From Bacteroidota bacterium (lineage in GTDB: Bacteria > Bacteroidota > Bacteroidia > Chitinophagales > Chitinophagaceae), in assembly GCA_023409975.1 (NCBI GenBank), contig JAEYQO010000057.1, positions 7,122 through 71,121 on the forward strand: a DNA stretch of 64,000 nucleotides. Reading direction: 5' to 3'. The notes under the pieces were generated by a model. The model worked only from the letters and a program-made list of their open reading frames with translations. It did not search any database and was not told the DNA's origin. Below, one piece after another: positions 9,886-18,858 of this stretch; positions within the stretch are counted from its first letter, which is position 1, and each line of letters starts with the position of its first letter. Position numbers and translations under genes: made by a program.

Positions 9886-10287
9886 ATGAGCAGCATATTC
9901 ACAAGGATCATTAAGGGTGAGATACCATCCTATAAGATAGCGGAGGATGAACATTTCTTTGCATTCCTGGACATATTCCCCATGAGAGAGGGGCATGTTT
10001 TGGTGATACCTAAAGAAGAAACGGACAAATTCTTTGATGTGAGTGATGAGCTGCTCGGTAAATGGCTGTTGTTTGCCAAGCCCATTGCAAAAGCTATTGA
10101 AAGGGCATTTCCCTGTGATCGGTGTGGTATGAGTGTTGTTGGTTTAGAAGTACCACATGCACATATGCATCTGATTCCGATAGACTCCTCTGATGATCTC
10201 AATTTTACCAGACCAAAGTTGAAGTTGTCCGAAATGGAACTCAAACAGGTTCAACAGAAAATACTAGAACAACTACAAGGCGCTTAG
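9886..10287 (+). CDS. HIT-family nucleotide-binding hydrolase
   Basis: 133 residues. Starts SSIFTRIIKGEIPSYKIAED, typical of Hint/HIT proteins, and carries the histidine triad HAHMHLI in VPHAHMHLIPI, where the middle histidine is the nucleophile that hydrolyses nucleoside phosphoramidates or dinucleotides. The start is one base after the greA stop. The stop codon lies inside the loop of the following terminator. Confidence 0.95.
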   Translation: MSSIFTRIIKGEIPSYKIAEDEHFFAFLDIFPMREGHVLVIPKEETDKFFDVSDELLGKWLLFAKPIAKAIERAFPCDRCGMSVVGLEVPHAHMHLIPIDSSDDLNFTRPKLKLSEMELKQVQQKILEQLQGA

Positions 10288-10298
10288 GCGCCTTTTTT
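10277..10298 (+). terminator. Terminator overlapping the HIT gene stop
   Basis: AAGGCGC (10277-10283) pairs with GCGCCTT (10288-10294) around a TTAG loop, followed by T residues. The TAG stop (10285-10287) is within the loop. Confidence 0.85.
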
Positions 10299-10345
10299 AT
10301 GCTTTGCTAATTCTCGACCCCTGCGTAATTCCCGGTACTGTCTTA

Positions 10346-10639
10346 CTATGCTTTGCTGATACAGTCTACACTCCAGGCTTTTGCTTTATTAGCGAATAAT
10401 GCGCGTGTCTTTTCCCAGGTGTCTCTGAAGAAGGCGGAATATCTGTAATGATCCAGATGGGCTTCGGATTCCCAGTGACTGTAGGTAAAGAATATTTCCT
10501 TCTGGTTCTTGTCCTGCCAGAGTTCGAGGTGGAGGCAACCTTCGAACGCTCTGATGGTCTGTTTGCGTTCTTCAAAGAGTTTCCTGAAGTTTTCCGTCTC
10601 GTCTGAACGGAATTCCATCTGAACGATTCGTATGATCAT
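10346..10639 (-). CDS. Antibiotic biosynthesis monooxygenase (ABM) domain protein
   Basis: 97 residues, a single ferredoxin-like ABM domain: MIIRIVQMEF..., FEERKQTIRAFEGCLHLELWQD, IFFTYSHWESEAHLDHYRYSAFF. Such proteins (YgiN-like) dimerise and act as cofactor-free quinol monooxygenases or haem-binding proteins. The start overlaps the stop of the upstream SAM hydrolase gene by four bases (ATGA), so translation is coupled. Substrate unknown. Confidence 0.85.
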   Translation of the reverse strand: MIIRIVQMEFRSDETENFRKLFEERKQTIRAFEGCLHLELWQDKNQKEIFFTYSHWESEAHLDHYRYSAFFRDTWEKTRALFANKAKAWSVDCISKA

Positions 10640-11430
10640 CCGAATATAATCTTGATTTTATTGTAAATGAGGTGATGCTCCTGGAAAAGTTGCAGGCCAA
10701 ACAGACTGGCTGCCTGTCCGCGATTGACGGAAATTTCCAGGAAACCATTACTATTGAATCTGCAGAGGCGTTCGCCATCCCTGACATCGTTGTAGTGACT
10801 GCTCAATTCATTTACCTGCGTACCTCTGGCAAATGCAATCCGGAAGGATCGTCCCTGGCCTACAGAATCAAAAATGTTTCTGGATAGATTGGTAACCACA
10901 TTCTCGAACCGGTCGATATGTATGACATGACATTCCACCTCGTTATCTGTAACGACGGGTTGCAGATTGACAGGGGCATGTTTAATCTCAGTGACCGGCA
11001 GTGAGGGGTCTCGCTGATTGATGTCTTTTAACTGCGAAATAAGCGTTCCTGTGTAATGGATGATTTCTGAAAAACTAGTGTCCTTAGTGACTTCGAGGCA
11101 GAGCCAGATCATTTCTGGTTCTTTACCAAACGCCAACGGGAGCAGTCCATTATCCGGTGCGATGAAGTAGTGGCCGTTCATTCTGCAGAGAATAATACGG
11201 GAGGGAACCTCACGGTATATGTCAAAAAGTGCGAGGTGGATTGAGCCGTCCGGGAAATTCCAGCAGGCAGCATTCAGAACATAGGCCGCCTGATGAAGAT
11301 GATAGGGCTCGACCTCGTGGCTGATATCCATCAGGGGAATGTCCGGAATGTGCTGCATCAGAATTCCTTTCATGGAGGCTACTGAGGCATCCTGAAGACC
11401 AAAATCCGATAACAGGGTAACACACCGCAT
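10636..11430 (-). CDS. SAM hydroxide adenosyltransferase (DUF62 / SAM hydrolase family)
   Basis: 264 residues. The N-terminal TLLSDFGLQDASVASMKGIL and the APDNGLLPLAFG motif are hallmarks of the fluorinase/chlorinase/duf62 superfamily. Most members without the halogenase loop hydrolyse S-adenosylmethionine to adenosine and methionine using an Asp-Arg-His activated water. The conserved MRCVTLLSDFG N-terminus fixes the start. A -7 box ends only seven bases upstream, so the transcript may be nearly leaderless. Forms a two-gene unit with the ABM protein. Confidence 0.88.
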   Translation of the reverse strand: MRCVTLLSDFGLQDASVASMKGILMQHIPDIPLMDISHEVEPYHLHQAAYVLNAACWNFPDGSIHLALFDIYREVPSRIILCRMNGHYFIAPDNGLLPLAFGKEPEMIWLCLEVTKDTSFSEIIHYTGTLISQLKDINQRDPSLPVTEIKHAPVNLQPVVTDNEVECHVIHIDRFENVVTNLSRNIFDSVGQGRSFRIAFARGTQVNELSSHYNDVRDGERLCRFNSNGFLEISVNRGQAASLFGLQLFQEHHLIYNKIKIIFG

Positions 11431-11437
11431 GGATCAG

Positions 11438-11445
11438 CAAAAGTA
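11438..11445 (-). promoter_or_regulatory. -7 promoter element of the SAM hydrolase gene
   Basis: On the minus strand TACTTTTG fits TAnnTTTG exactly. It ends seven bases before the start codon. No clear -33 TTTG at 19 nt. Confidence 0.5.
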
Positions 11446-11506
11446 GGCCGCAAGTTGCGTTTATTCTAACGAGATTAGCTGTATGATCAACAAAATATTT
11501 TAGAAG

Positions 11507-11536
11507 TTTGAACGTTCTATCTGTTGACTAACTTTA
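11507..11536 (+). promoter_or_regulatory. Bacteroidota-type promoter before beta-helix lipoprotein
   Basis: TTTG (11507-11510), 18-nt spacer, TAACTTTA (11529-11536; seven of eight consensus positions), 19 nt before the ATG. Confidence 0.5.
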
Positions 11537-11555
11537 CGACCACAAGCCATTTATC

Positions 11556-12980
11556 ATGCGAGTATTTGCCGGTCTTATCCTGATCATTCTGGTCGCCTTA
11601 GTGTCCTGCAGGAAAGATACGCTATTGACATCGGGAGGAGATCTTCATTTTTCGACAGATACGCTCACCTTTGATACCGTTTTCACTCAGTTTGCCAGCT
11701 TCACTGCAGCGGTGAAGATCTATAATCCGCAGAACCAGAGAGTGAAGCTGAGCGCCGTCAGAGTGGAGGGGGGTGATGCTTCTTTCTTTCAACTCAATGT
11801 CAATGGGATTTCCGGTAATAACATCCCTGATGTCGAAATGGAACCTAATGACAGTATCTATGTCTTTGCGACGGTGAATATCGATCCGACCAACGATAAC
11901 AACCCGTTCATTATACAGGACCGTCTGGTGGCTCATCTGAACGGTAAGGAATTCTCGATACCCCTGATTGCCTATGGTCAGAATGCCCACTATATTATCG
12001 ACAGCGTAATCAGCCAGCATACAACCTGGGTGAATGACAAGCCGTATGTGATCATGAAGAATGCGCTGGTGGCGAAAGACTTTACGCTGACGATAGAGAA
12101 GGGTTGCAGGGTATATGTTCATGCAGACTCCAGGCTGTTTGTGGAAGGAACGCTGAAGGTGATGGGAACGAAGGAAGACAGCGTGATCTTTCAGGGTGAT
12201 CGTCTCGACCGGAATTACTTCGGGAATGAGGGCTATCCCGGAGAATGGGGCGGGATCTACTTTACAGGAAATAGTAAGAACAATGAGCTCAACTGGGCGA
12301 TACTCAGGAACTGTGGCAATAGCACCCGATTAGGAGCGTCTGTGCTGCTTCCTGCTGCTATCCAGATCAATACAGACTCTGTGTGGGGAAGCACTCCGCA
12401 GCTGGTTTTGAGAAATACGATGATTCAGAATTCAATCGGCTATGGGCTATTGAGTTTTAGTGCGCATGTGGAGGCTGAGAACACCATGATCAATGATTGC
12501 GGGGCGCAGGCGCTGGCGCTGTTTCAGGGAGGTAGATACAATTTCAGGAACTGTAACTTCATCAACTACCTGCCTTCTAAGCTGAGTCATATTGATAATC
12601 CGACGGTGGCGGTGCTCAATTATTTCGACATCAGCAATACCCAGTATGTGGCGGGGGACCTGCAGGCTTCATTTTCTAATTGCGTCATTTACGGATCGAT
12701 CGATAATGAGTTGTTTGCTCATGAAAGACCCGGTGCCGGTTTTCAGGTGAGCTTTCAGAACTGTCTGATCAAACATCAGGACACGATACCTTCCAACGTG
12801 CAGACTTCAGATTGCATCTTCAATCAGGATCCTTTGTTTGTGGAGCCAGTAAAGTGGGACTTCCATTTGCAGCCGGGATCTCCGCTTATCGATAAGGGAA
12901 TCAATAATGGGGTGGTGATTGACCTGGACAATAAGCCGCGCAATGGAATTCCCGATATCGGGGTCTATGAATTCCAGTAG
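11556..12980 (+). CDS. Right-handed beta-helix lipoprotein
   Basis: 474 residues. Lipoprotein signal MRVFAGLILIILVALVSC with Cys18 as the lipid-bearing residue. The first ~150 residues look like an Ig-type or choice-of-anchor domain (FDTVFTQFASFTAAVKIYNPQNQ). From ~190 a run of short repeats with Asn ladders (FRNCNF, FSNCVIYG, FQNCLI) indicates a pectate-lyase-like parallel beta-helix. It ends GSPLIDKGINN...PDIGVYEFQ, the usual tail of choice-of-anchor Q proteins. Probably surface- or periplasm-exposed; no catalytic residues are identifiable. Its stop abuts the stop of the convergent permease gene. Confidence 0.82.
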   Translation: MRVFAGLILIILVALVSCRKDTLLTSGGDLHFSTDTLTFDTVFTQFASFTAAVKIYNPQNQRVKLSAVRVEGGDASFFQLNVNGISGNNIPDVEMEPNDSIYVFATVNIDPTNDNNPFIIQDRLVAHLNGKEFSIPLIAYGQNAHYIIDSVISQHTTWVNDKPYVIMKNALVAKDFTLTIEKGCRVYVHADSRLFVEGTLKVMGTKEDSVIFQGDRLDRNYFGNEGYPGEWGGIYFTGNSKNNELNWAILRNCGNSTRLGASVLLPAAIQINTDSVWGSTPQLVLRNTMIQNSIGYGLLSFSAHVEAENTMINDCGAQALALFQGGRYNFRNCNFINYLPSKLSHIDNPTVAVLNYFDISNTQYVAGDLQASFSNCVIYGSIDNELFAHERPGAGFQVSFQNCLIKHQDTIPSNVQTSDCIFNQDPLFVEPVKWDFHLQPGSPLIDKGINNGVVIDLDNKPRNGIPDIGVYEFQ

Positions 12981-14210
12981 TTAGCTGGCTTTCAGGGAGG
13001 GGTCTTCGACTCTGGTAGACCGGAGGGCGGGATATAAGGCCGCCAGGAAACCCACCAGTGCCACAGTGACTATTACGACGAAAACATCCATCAGGCGCAG
13101 TGCGACAGGGTAGGCGTCGATGAGGAAAGCACCCTGTAGCCGGATCCATTGAAAATGCTGCTGGCCGAGGCAAATGGCAATTCCCAACAGCAGGCCGATA
13201 CCACCACCGATGGCAGCCCAGAGCACCCCTTCCATCAAAAAGATACCCCGGATCATACGAGGGGTGGCACCCATGGCCTTCAGAATGGCAATGTCTTTTT
13301 GTTTTTCAAGCACCAGCATGGTCAGGGCCCCGACCATGTTGAAGGAGGCTATCAGCAGGACCAGCACCAGAATGGCGTAAACGACCCATTTTTCGGTCTT
13401 CATGACCATGTAAAGTGTTCGGTTTTGCTCGTACCTCGTTGCAACAAGATACTGATCTCCGAGGAGCTGCGCCAATTGCTGCTTGATTTCGGCGGGATCT
13501 ACATCTGGCAGAACACTAAGTTCCAGCGAAGACAACTGGCCTGGCTGGAGAAATAGTTCCTGAACGAGGGGGAAACTTGCCAGAATGAATTTGCCATCAA
13601 ACTCTTCCTGAACCCTGAAAATGCCGTCTGGTTTGAGTTTAAGACTCTGAAAGGCGTCGGTGGGATTCAATGCGGCATTTCTGATTTGCGGGTTGGGATA
13701 GTAAACGGTGAGTTGGCTGAAGACGTTTTCCGGATCGAGACCTAATTGTGCCGCGATTCTGAGACCGACAATTGCCGTTGGGATAGGGGATTGGGAAACA
13801 GCGCTCCTGCCGGAATAGATGTAGGGTAGGATGTTGTTGACCCCGATATATTGATGGTCTATACCCTTGAGTGTTGCGATATACTGTTCCTCATTACTAT
13901 TCAGCAGCACATTATCCTCAATGACCTTTGCGAAAGCCTGAATGCCCGGGATGGAAGCCAGCTTCTCTATTGGTAAATCTGATTCAGAAAAGAACTTGCC
14001 CTTCTTTGCGGTGATTTTGATGTCAGGATAAAATGACTTGTAGAGTTCTTTGATGAGATCTTCAAAGCCATTGAATACGGAGAACAGGACAATCAGGGCG
14101 CCGCTTCCCACGGCGATAGCGGCCATGCTGATACGGGAGAGCACGGGGACGACATTTGCGGAACGCTTTCCCCGCAGATAGCGCCAGGCTAATTGCCAGA
14201 TGAGCATCAT
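12981..14210 (-). CDS. LolC/FtsX-family ABC transporter permease
   Basis: 409 residues with the MacB/FtsX layout: one N-terminal membrane helix (SMAAIAVGSGALIVLFSVFNGF), a large periplasmic domain (about 50-270), then three C-terminal helices (VVYAILVLVLLIASFNMVGAL, LWAAIGGGIGLLLGIAICLG, VVIVTVALVGFLAALYPA). LAWRYLRGKR at the N-terminus is typical of LolC/LolE-type lipoprotein-release permeases. The ATPase partner is not in the window. It follows rbfA by nine bases on the same strand. Confidence 0.88.
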   Translation of the reverse strand: MMLIWQLAWRYLRGKRSANVVPVLSRISMAAIAVGSGALIVLFSVFNGFEDLIKELYKSFYPDIKITAKKGKFFSESDLPIEKLASIPGIQAFAKVIEDNVLLNSNEEQYIATLKGIDHQYIGVNNILPYIYSGRSAVSQSPIPTAIVGLRIAAQLGLDPENVFSQLTVYYPNPQIRNAALNPTDAFQSLKLKPDGIFRVQEEFDGKFILASFPLVQELFLQPGQLSSLELSVLPDVDPAEIKQQLAQLLGDQYLVATRYEQNRTLYMVMKTEKWVVYAILVLVLLIASFNMVGALTMLVLEKQKDIAILKAMGATPRMIRGIFLMEGVLWAAIGGGIGLLLGIAICLGQQHFQWIRLQGAFLIDAYPVALRLMDVFVVIVTVALVGFLAALYPALRSTRVEDPSLKAS

Positions 14211-14219
14211 CTGTCGGGT

Positions 14220-14618
14220 TTATTGTTCATCGGGTTGATCAGTGGACGATTTGTCTCCGGTTTGTTTTTCCTCGTTAATCTTCCGGAACAGTTCTTCCAT
14301 TTTGAACACGTAATCGAGCGTATCATCGGTGAAGAACTGAAGTTCCGGTACTCTGCGGAGCTGATTTCTGACGCGGTTTCCGAGTGATTTCCGGATTTCG
14401 GAGGTGCGTTCCTTAATTTGGCGCATCAGGACAGCTGGCTCCTTTATTTGAAAAAAACTCAGGTAAACACGGGCTTCGAGCAGATCTGGAGTCATTGTCA
14501 CCTTGGATATGGAAAGCATACCGCCATCAATGACATTGAGACCCTCTCTCTGGAAAATGTCGCTCAGTTCCTCCTTGACTATGTTCGCTACCTGTTTTTG
14601 TCGTTTAGATTCTTCCAT
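14220..14618 (-). CDS. rbfA: Ribosome-binding factor A
   Basis: 132 residues. KH-type fold recognisable from RQKQVANIVKEELSDIFQRE, LSISKVTMTPDLLEARVYLSFF and the C-terminal VPELQFFTDDTLDYVFKMEELFRKI. It assists 30S maturation and 16S 5'-end processing. The acidic C-terminal tail (EEKQTGDKSSTDQPDEQ) is an ordinary extension. Upstream partner of the LolC-like permease gene. Confidence 0.95.
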   Translation of the reverse strand: MEESKRQKQVANIVKEELSDIFQREGLNVIDGGMLSISKVTMTPDLLEARVYLSFFQIKEPAVLMRQIKERTSEIRKSLGNRVRNQLRRVPELQFFTDDTLDYVFKMEELFRKINEEKQTGDKSSTDQPDEQ

Positions 14619-14717
14619 AGAATGAATTCGTCTGTAAAGTTAAAGCATCTCCGGGTTAGGGCCTCTGTGTCGGGGATGTAAAAGAAAAGTGTAAATTCGT
14701 AACCCATAATTTTTGTC

Positions 14718-15605
14718 ATGCATAGAGTTTTAATCATTGCCGGTCTGTTGGTTACCGTGGCATTTACTGCTTGTGAGGAGAGAGGGCCAGCAATAGATTT
14801 CAGTACCACAACGATTAAGTCGGTTGATACTACCTATCTCGCGAGCCCTGAGGCGCCGGAGCCCAGGCATATTCTAGTTGAAGAAGCTACGGGGGTGCAA
14901 TGTCCGAACTGTCCTGCGGGAACGAAAATTCTTCAGAAAGCGGATTCTACCTATCCCGGTCGGGTAGTAGTTGTGGCGATACACGCTGGTAAGCTTACTG
15001 ATCCTATGGCGAATTCGAAGCACCTTCTGTTTAATAACGACCTGCTACCGCTGTATAGTTTTTTTGGTGCAGAGCCTAATAAGCCGGCGGCTGTTTTTGA
15101 CAGGGTGCCCGTAAATGGTTCTTACTTCATTGATTCGAGGAATATGTGGCCGAACCTGATGGAGCAGCGATTGGCGAAGCCTTCACCTGTGAATCTGAGT
15201 CTGACCAGTTCCTACAACGATGAAACGGGAGAGGATACGATCAGTGTTCGGGTGGCTTATACACAGGATGTTCAGGCGAATCAGAGCATTGGTATTTACA
15301 TAACTGAAAATGGCATTATTGATCCGCAGATAGATGGGTTGAACATCATTGATGACTACGAGCACAACCATGTACTTCGTCAGAATGTTACCCCATTAAA
15401 CGGCACGAGCTTTCTCGACACCCTTGCTGTGAAGGAAAAAGGGAGAGTGTATGAGCGGACATTCATTTATAAGATACCAGAATCTGCCTATACTGTCGAA
15501 GGCAAGAAGTGGAACCTCAACAACTGTAAGGTGGTGGCTTTTGTTTTCGATAATGAATCAGAAAGTAAGGAGGTTTTGCAGGTGGCTGAAATTTCCCTGA
15601 AGTAA
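14718..15605 (+). CDS. Omp28-related lipoprotein
   Basis: 295 residues. Lipobox FTAC places the lipidated Cys at 19. The segment HILVEEATGVQCPNCPAGTKIL contains a CPNC pair (Cys62, Cys65) in a thioredoxin-like context, typical of the Omp28 family first described in Porphyromonas gingivalis. The following VVVVAIHAG is the next strand of that fold. The C-terminal half is beta-rich. Role is uncertain: some members carry adhesion- or redox-like domains. Transcribed alone, divergent from rbfA. Confidence 0.82.
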   Translation: MHRVLIIAGLLVTVAFTACEERGPAIDFSTTTIKSVDTTYLASPEAPEPRHILVEEATGVQCPNCPAGTKILQKADSTYPGRVVVVAIHAGKLTDPMANSKHLLFNNDLLPLYSFFGAEPNKPAAVFDRVPVNGSYFIDSRNMWPNLMEQRLAKPSPVNLSLTSSYNDETGEDTISVRVAYTQDVQANQSIGIYITENGIIDPQIDGLNIIDDYEHNHVLRQNVTPLNGTSFLDTLAVKEKGRVYERTFIYKIPESAYTVEGKKWNLNNCKVVAFVFDNESESKEVLQVAEISLK

Positions 15606-15625
15606 TTCCTTAATAATTATCGTGG

Positions 15626-18025
15626 TTAGAAAGTAGCCCGGGCAGAGATGATGAAATTTCTTCCCGGCGCTACGATACCCGAACTATAGGTTCTGTAACG
15701 TAGATCGAGCATGTTTTCGAGTCCGGCGTTGATGGTCAGGCTTTTATTTAATTGGTATCCGGCTTTGAAGTTGAGTGTGAACCAGGATGGGGCATAAGGG
15801 TTTCCTTCGGCGTCCATAGCATACATATAGTCCTTTTCTTTTTCCTCTTGTGGGAGATCTGCAAAAGATACTCCGCCATTATACATTCCATAGAGATCGA
15901 GCTGCAGTTTGGAAGTTTTATAGGTAAGGTGCGTTACGCCGTACATCGGTGCGGCATGCCGCAGCGGGCTCTTTGAGCCATTGTCCAGTTCTTCTTCACC
16001 CTTCTGGTAATTGAAACGGGAATAGATGCCAAATCCTCCTGGGAGTTTCAGGTCGAGACCGAACTGAACACCGTAGACGGTGGCGTTTGCGGCATTTTTC
16101 ATGGCCATTACCCTGCTGAGCTCACCATCATAAATGATGCTGTCATTGCCGTTTAATTGATGAGGCCTTCGGACCAGAGCGTTGGTTAATAGCGTGTAGA
16201 ACACGGTGGCATCGACCTTCAGGCGCGTGCCGAAGATCTGAGCGAACCCGGCTTCCAGATTATAGGCATATTCCGCGTTAAGAGCAGGATTGGGCACCAT
16301 GACGCTTCCTGGTTCTGAGTCGAAGATCTTGCCCATGTCGTCCACATTAGGTGCGCGGAAACCGGAGGAGAAGTTGGTACTGACGGTTGTTTTTGGGGAG
16401 GGGTTGAAGACCATACCGAGACTGCCGGTGAGGGCGCCGTTGTTTAGATTGGCATCTGTGAATGGAAGGCCATAAAAGCTGGAATCGAAATGGGCGTCCA
16501 ATGCGAATTGGGTGTAACGTCCGGCCAGTTGAAGCAGAAGATCGGGACGTAGCTGGTATTGATAGCTGAGATAGGCTGCGTAGGACTTCCATTGGGCCTG
16601 TGGATAGCGGGGAGCGCCTGGTTGAGTGCTGTTGGTGGTGATGTCCTCGTCCTTTCCGGTAGAGCTGACGTCATTAAGAACCGCTTCAAGCCCATAAAAG
16701 AATTTGTGTTTTCCGGAGTGTTTATAGAAATCGAGATTTGCGGACCAGGCGTCCACCTTTTCCAGGCGCGTTCTGCGTTCTGGATCATTGAAGTCCCGGT
16801 CTATTCTGCTCTCTTCAAACTGTTGGAAGGCGAGATTCAGGGATGCGCCATCCATTAATACGTTTGGTTTTGCGTAGGAGATATTCAGGTGGTTCATGAG
16901 CCAGAGCTGTGGACCGTAATCCCATTCTGCGCTGCGGGGGTTGCCGTTTCGATAGCGGATCAAACGGTCGTAACGAGAGTAGGAGCTGGTAGTTGAGTAA
17001 TGCAGGCCATAGTTTAGAGTCCAGTACTGATTGGGTTTGAAGCTCAGCTTTTGCATCAGGTTGAACTGGTGGTAACCGGTTGGAGTTTGTACGAGTGGGT
17101 CGGGATTGGTGACAGTGATATCCTGTCCATTTTGGCGTGCGACATAAGATGTGCGTAGGTATTCATCAGGGCCGTTGCTGCCCATTCTGAGATCGCGGAA
17201 TTCGGAATAGGAGAGGCTGGATAATCCTGCCCATTTTTTCCCGCCGAGTCCGACATCGAAATGGCTGGTGAATTCCTGATTGGCAGAGGCGAAACGCACT
17301 GCTGCGCTTCCTTTGGTGATGGTGTGATCAGTGGAGGAGAATTCCGGCCTCAGAGTTTGGAAGCTCATCACGCCGCCGATGGCATCGCTGCCGTAGATGA
17401 CAGAACCTGGTCCGAAGAATACTTCGGTATTTTCCAGTGTGAAGGGGTCGAGGGAGATGACATTCTGCAGATTTCCGCTTCTGAAAATAGCGGTGTTCAT
17501 ACGGACCCCATCGATAGACATCAGGAGCCTGTTCGTTGAGAAGCCACGTATCATGGGGCTGCCGCCGCCCAACTGGCTTTTCTGAATGTAGACTTCGCCG
17601 GACAGGGCGAGCATATCGGCTGCAGTCTGAGGATTCTGAAAAGCGACATCTGCGCGGGAAATGCGGGTGATGTAGGCGGGTACCTCTTTACGGGACTGGC
17701 GCCAGCGGGAGGCGGAGAGCACGACCTGGTCGAGCGAGACGCCGGATGGAATGAGGAGTACTAGGAAATTTGCCTGTTCGAGTTCGAAAAAGCTCTTTTG
17801 TTCTTCGAGGTAGCCGAGAAGGCGGATAGAAATGGAATTTGCTGTTCTTAAATGGGAAATATCTGCTTTGCCTGCTTCATCAGTAACTACAGGTTCTGCG
17901 TTGCCGCCGCTGATGATAACCCCCTGGAGTGGATGACCGGTTTCCTGAGAGCGAACTTCGAGGACCTGAGCGAAACCGGAGTGGAAGCAAGAGAGGAGGA
18001 GACAGAGCAGTAGCAGTTTATTCAT
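15626..18025 (-). CDS. TonB-dependent receptor, haemoglobin/lactoferrin-receptor type
   Basis: 799 residues. Signal peptide MNKLLLLCLLLSCFHSGFAQ, then a carboxypeptidase-like domain (about 21-90), then a plug with LDQVVLSASRWRQSRKEVPAYITRI, GGGSPMIRGFSTNRLLMSIDGVRMN and GPGSVIYGSDAIGGVM, the wording of the TonB-hemin/haemoglobin receptor family. The barrel ends AGLENMLDLRYRTYSSGIVAPGRNFIISARATF with a C-terminal Phe. It probably imports haem or another metal complex, but no haemophore or haem oxygenase gene is adjacent, so the ligand is inferred from family only. Stands alone between two plus-strand genes. Confidence 0.88.
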   Translation of the reverse strand: MNKLLLLCLLLSCFHSGFAQVLEVRSQETGHPLQGVIISGGNAEPVVTDEAGKADISHLRTANSISIRLLGYLEEQKSFFELEQANFLVLLIPSGVSLDQVVLSASRWRQSRKEVPAYITRISRADVAFQNPQTAADMLALSGEVYIQKSQLGGGSPMIRGFSTNRLLMSIDGVRMNTAIFRSGNLQNVISLDPFTLENTEVFFGPGSVIYGSDAIGGVMSFQTLRPEFSSTDHTITKGSAAVRFASANQEFTSHFDVGLGGKKWAGLSSLSYSEFRDLRMGSNGPDEYLRTSYVARQNGQDITVTNPDPLVQTPTGYHQFNLMQKLSFKPNQYWTLNYGLHYSTTSSYSRYDRLIRYRNGNPRSAEWDYGPQLWLMNHLNISYAKPNVLMDGASLNLAFQQFEESRIDRDFNDPERRTRLEKVDAWSANLDFYKHSGKHKFFYGLEAVLNDVSSTGKDEDITTNSTQPGAPRYPQAQWKSYAAYLSYQYQLRPDLLLQLAGRYTQFALDAHFDSSFYGLPFTDANLNNGALTGSLGMVFNPSPKTTVSTNFSSGFRAPNVDDMGKIFDSEPGSVMVPNPALNAEYAYNLEAGFAQIFGTRLKVDATVFYTLLTNALVRRPHQLNGNDSIIYDGELSRVMAMKNAANATVYGVQFGLDLKLPGGFGIYSRFNYQKGEEELDNGSKSPLRHAAPMYGVTHLTYKTSKLQLDLYGMYNGGVSFADLPQEEKEKDYMYAMDAEGNPYAPSWFTLNFKAGYQLNKSLTINAGLENMLDLRYRTYSSGIVAPGRNFIISARATF

Positions 18026-18167
18026 TGCAGACAGAAACTTAATATGGTACTTACCTGAGTTGCGGAAATGTTTTACAGAGGTAAGGCAAAATAATATAAA
18101 AAGTTAAGGGTGCGGGGGGAATTGACCATAACGGGGGAATTGATGGGATATCTATTGCTCCAGACTG

Positions 18168-18175
18168 TATCTTTG
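18168..18175 (+). promoter_or_regulatory. -7 promoter element before lspA
   Basis: TATCTTTG matches TAnnTTTG exactly, 19 nt before the GTG start of lspA. The -33 element is not clear. Confidence 0.5.
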
Positions 18176-18194
18176 GAACCATTAAAATTAATCT

Positions 18195-18854
18195 GTGAAG
18201 TACAGGTACGCATTACTGATAGTCCTTATCATTCTGATTGTTGATCAGGCATCCAAGATTTATATCAAGACCAATTTTTACTATGGTGAAGAGGTGAACG
18301 TTTTGGGTGATTGGTTCAGGCTGCATTTTATAGAGAATGAGGGGATGGCATTTGGGATGAAATTGAGTCAGGCAGAGACTGGAAAGCTGATCCTTACATT
18401 ATTCCGGTTGGTTGCGGTGGTATTTGGATTCTATCTCCTGAAGCGGCTGGTAGATAAGCAGTATAAAAGAGGCGCTGTTATCTGCGGAGCACTCATACTT
18501 GCGGGCGCGATGGGCAACCTGATAGATAGTATTTTCTATGGAATGATCTTCACAGAAAGTTCTTTCCATATTGCTCGATTGGTGCCATTTGGAGAGGGGT
18601 ATGGGAAGCTTTTTCACGGGAAGGTAGTGGACATGCTGTATTTCCCTTTGATTGATGTGCCTATGCCGGATTGGGTACCATTTATAGGGGGGAGGAACTT
18701 TGCATTTTTTGAGCCGGTGTTCAATATTGCTGATGCGGCGATTTCTGTTGGTGTGCTGACACTGGTTTTCTTCCAGAAGCGACTCATACATAAGGAAGAA
18801 GAGGAGCAGAAGACAGTAGCCGGGAGGGAGGAAGAAACGGCATCAACCATTTAG
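18195..18854 (+). CDS. lspA: Lipoprotein signal peptidase (signal peptidase II)
   Basis: 219 residues, start codon GTG, supported by the conserved N-terminus (YALLIVLIILIVDQASKIYIK). Four membrane helices. Conserved blocks: FIENEGMAFGM, AGAMGNLIDSIFYG, HGKVVDMLYF (Asp146) and VFNIADAAISVG (Asp180); the last two aspartates form the catalytic dyad of the aspartyl peptidase. It cleaves prolipoproteins after lipidation; this window alone encodes at least seven candidate lipoproteins. Longer than the ~165-residue E. coli enzyme because of an insertion before VVD and a charged tail. zapA follows after four bases. Confidence 0.96.
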   Translation: MKYRYALLIVLIILIVDQASKIYIKTNFYYGEEVNVLGDWFRLHFIENEGMAFGMKLSQAETGKLILTLFRLVAVVFGFYLLKRLVDKQYKRGAVICGALILAGAMGNLIDSIFYGMIFTESSFHIARLVPFGEGYGKLFHGKVVDMLYFPLIDVPMPDWVPFIGGRNFAFFEPVFNIADAAISVGVLTLVFFQKRLIHKEEEEQKTVAGREEETASTI

Positions 18855-18858
18855 AGAT

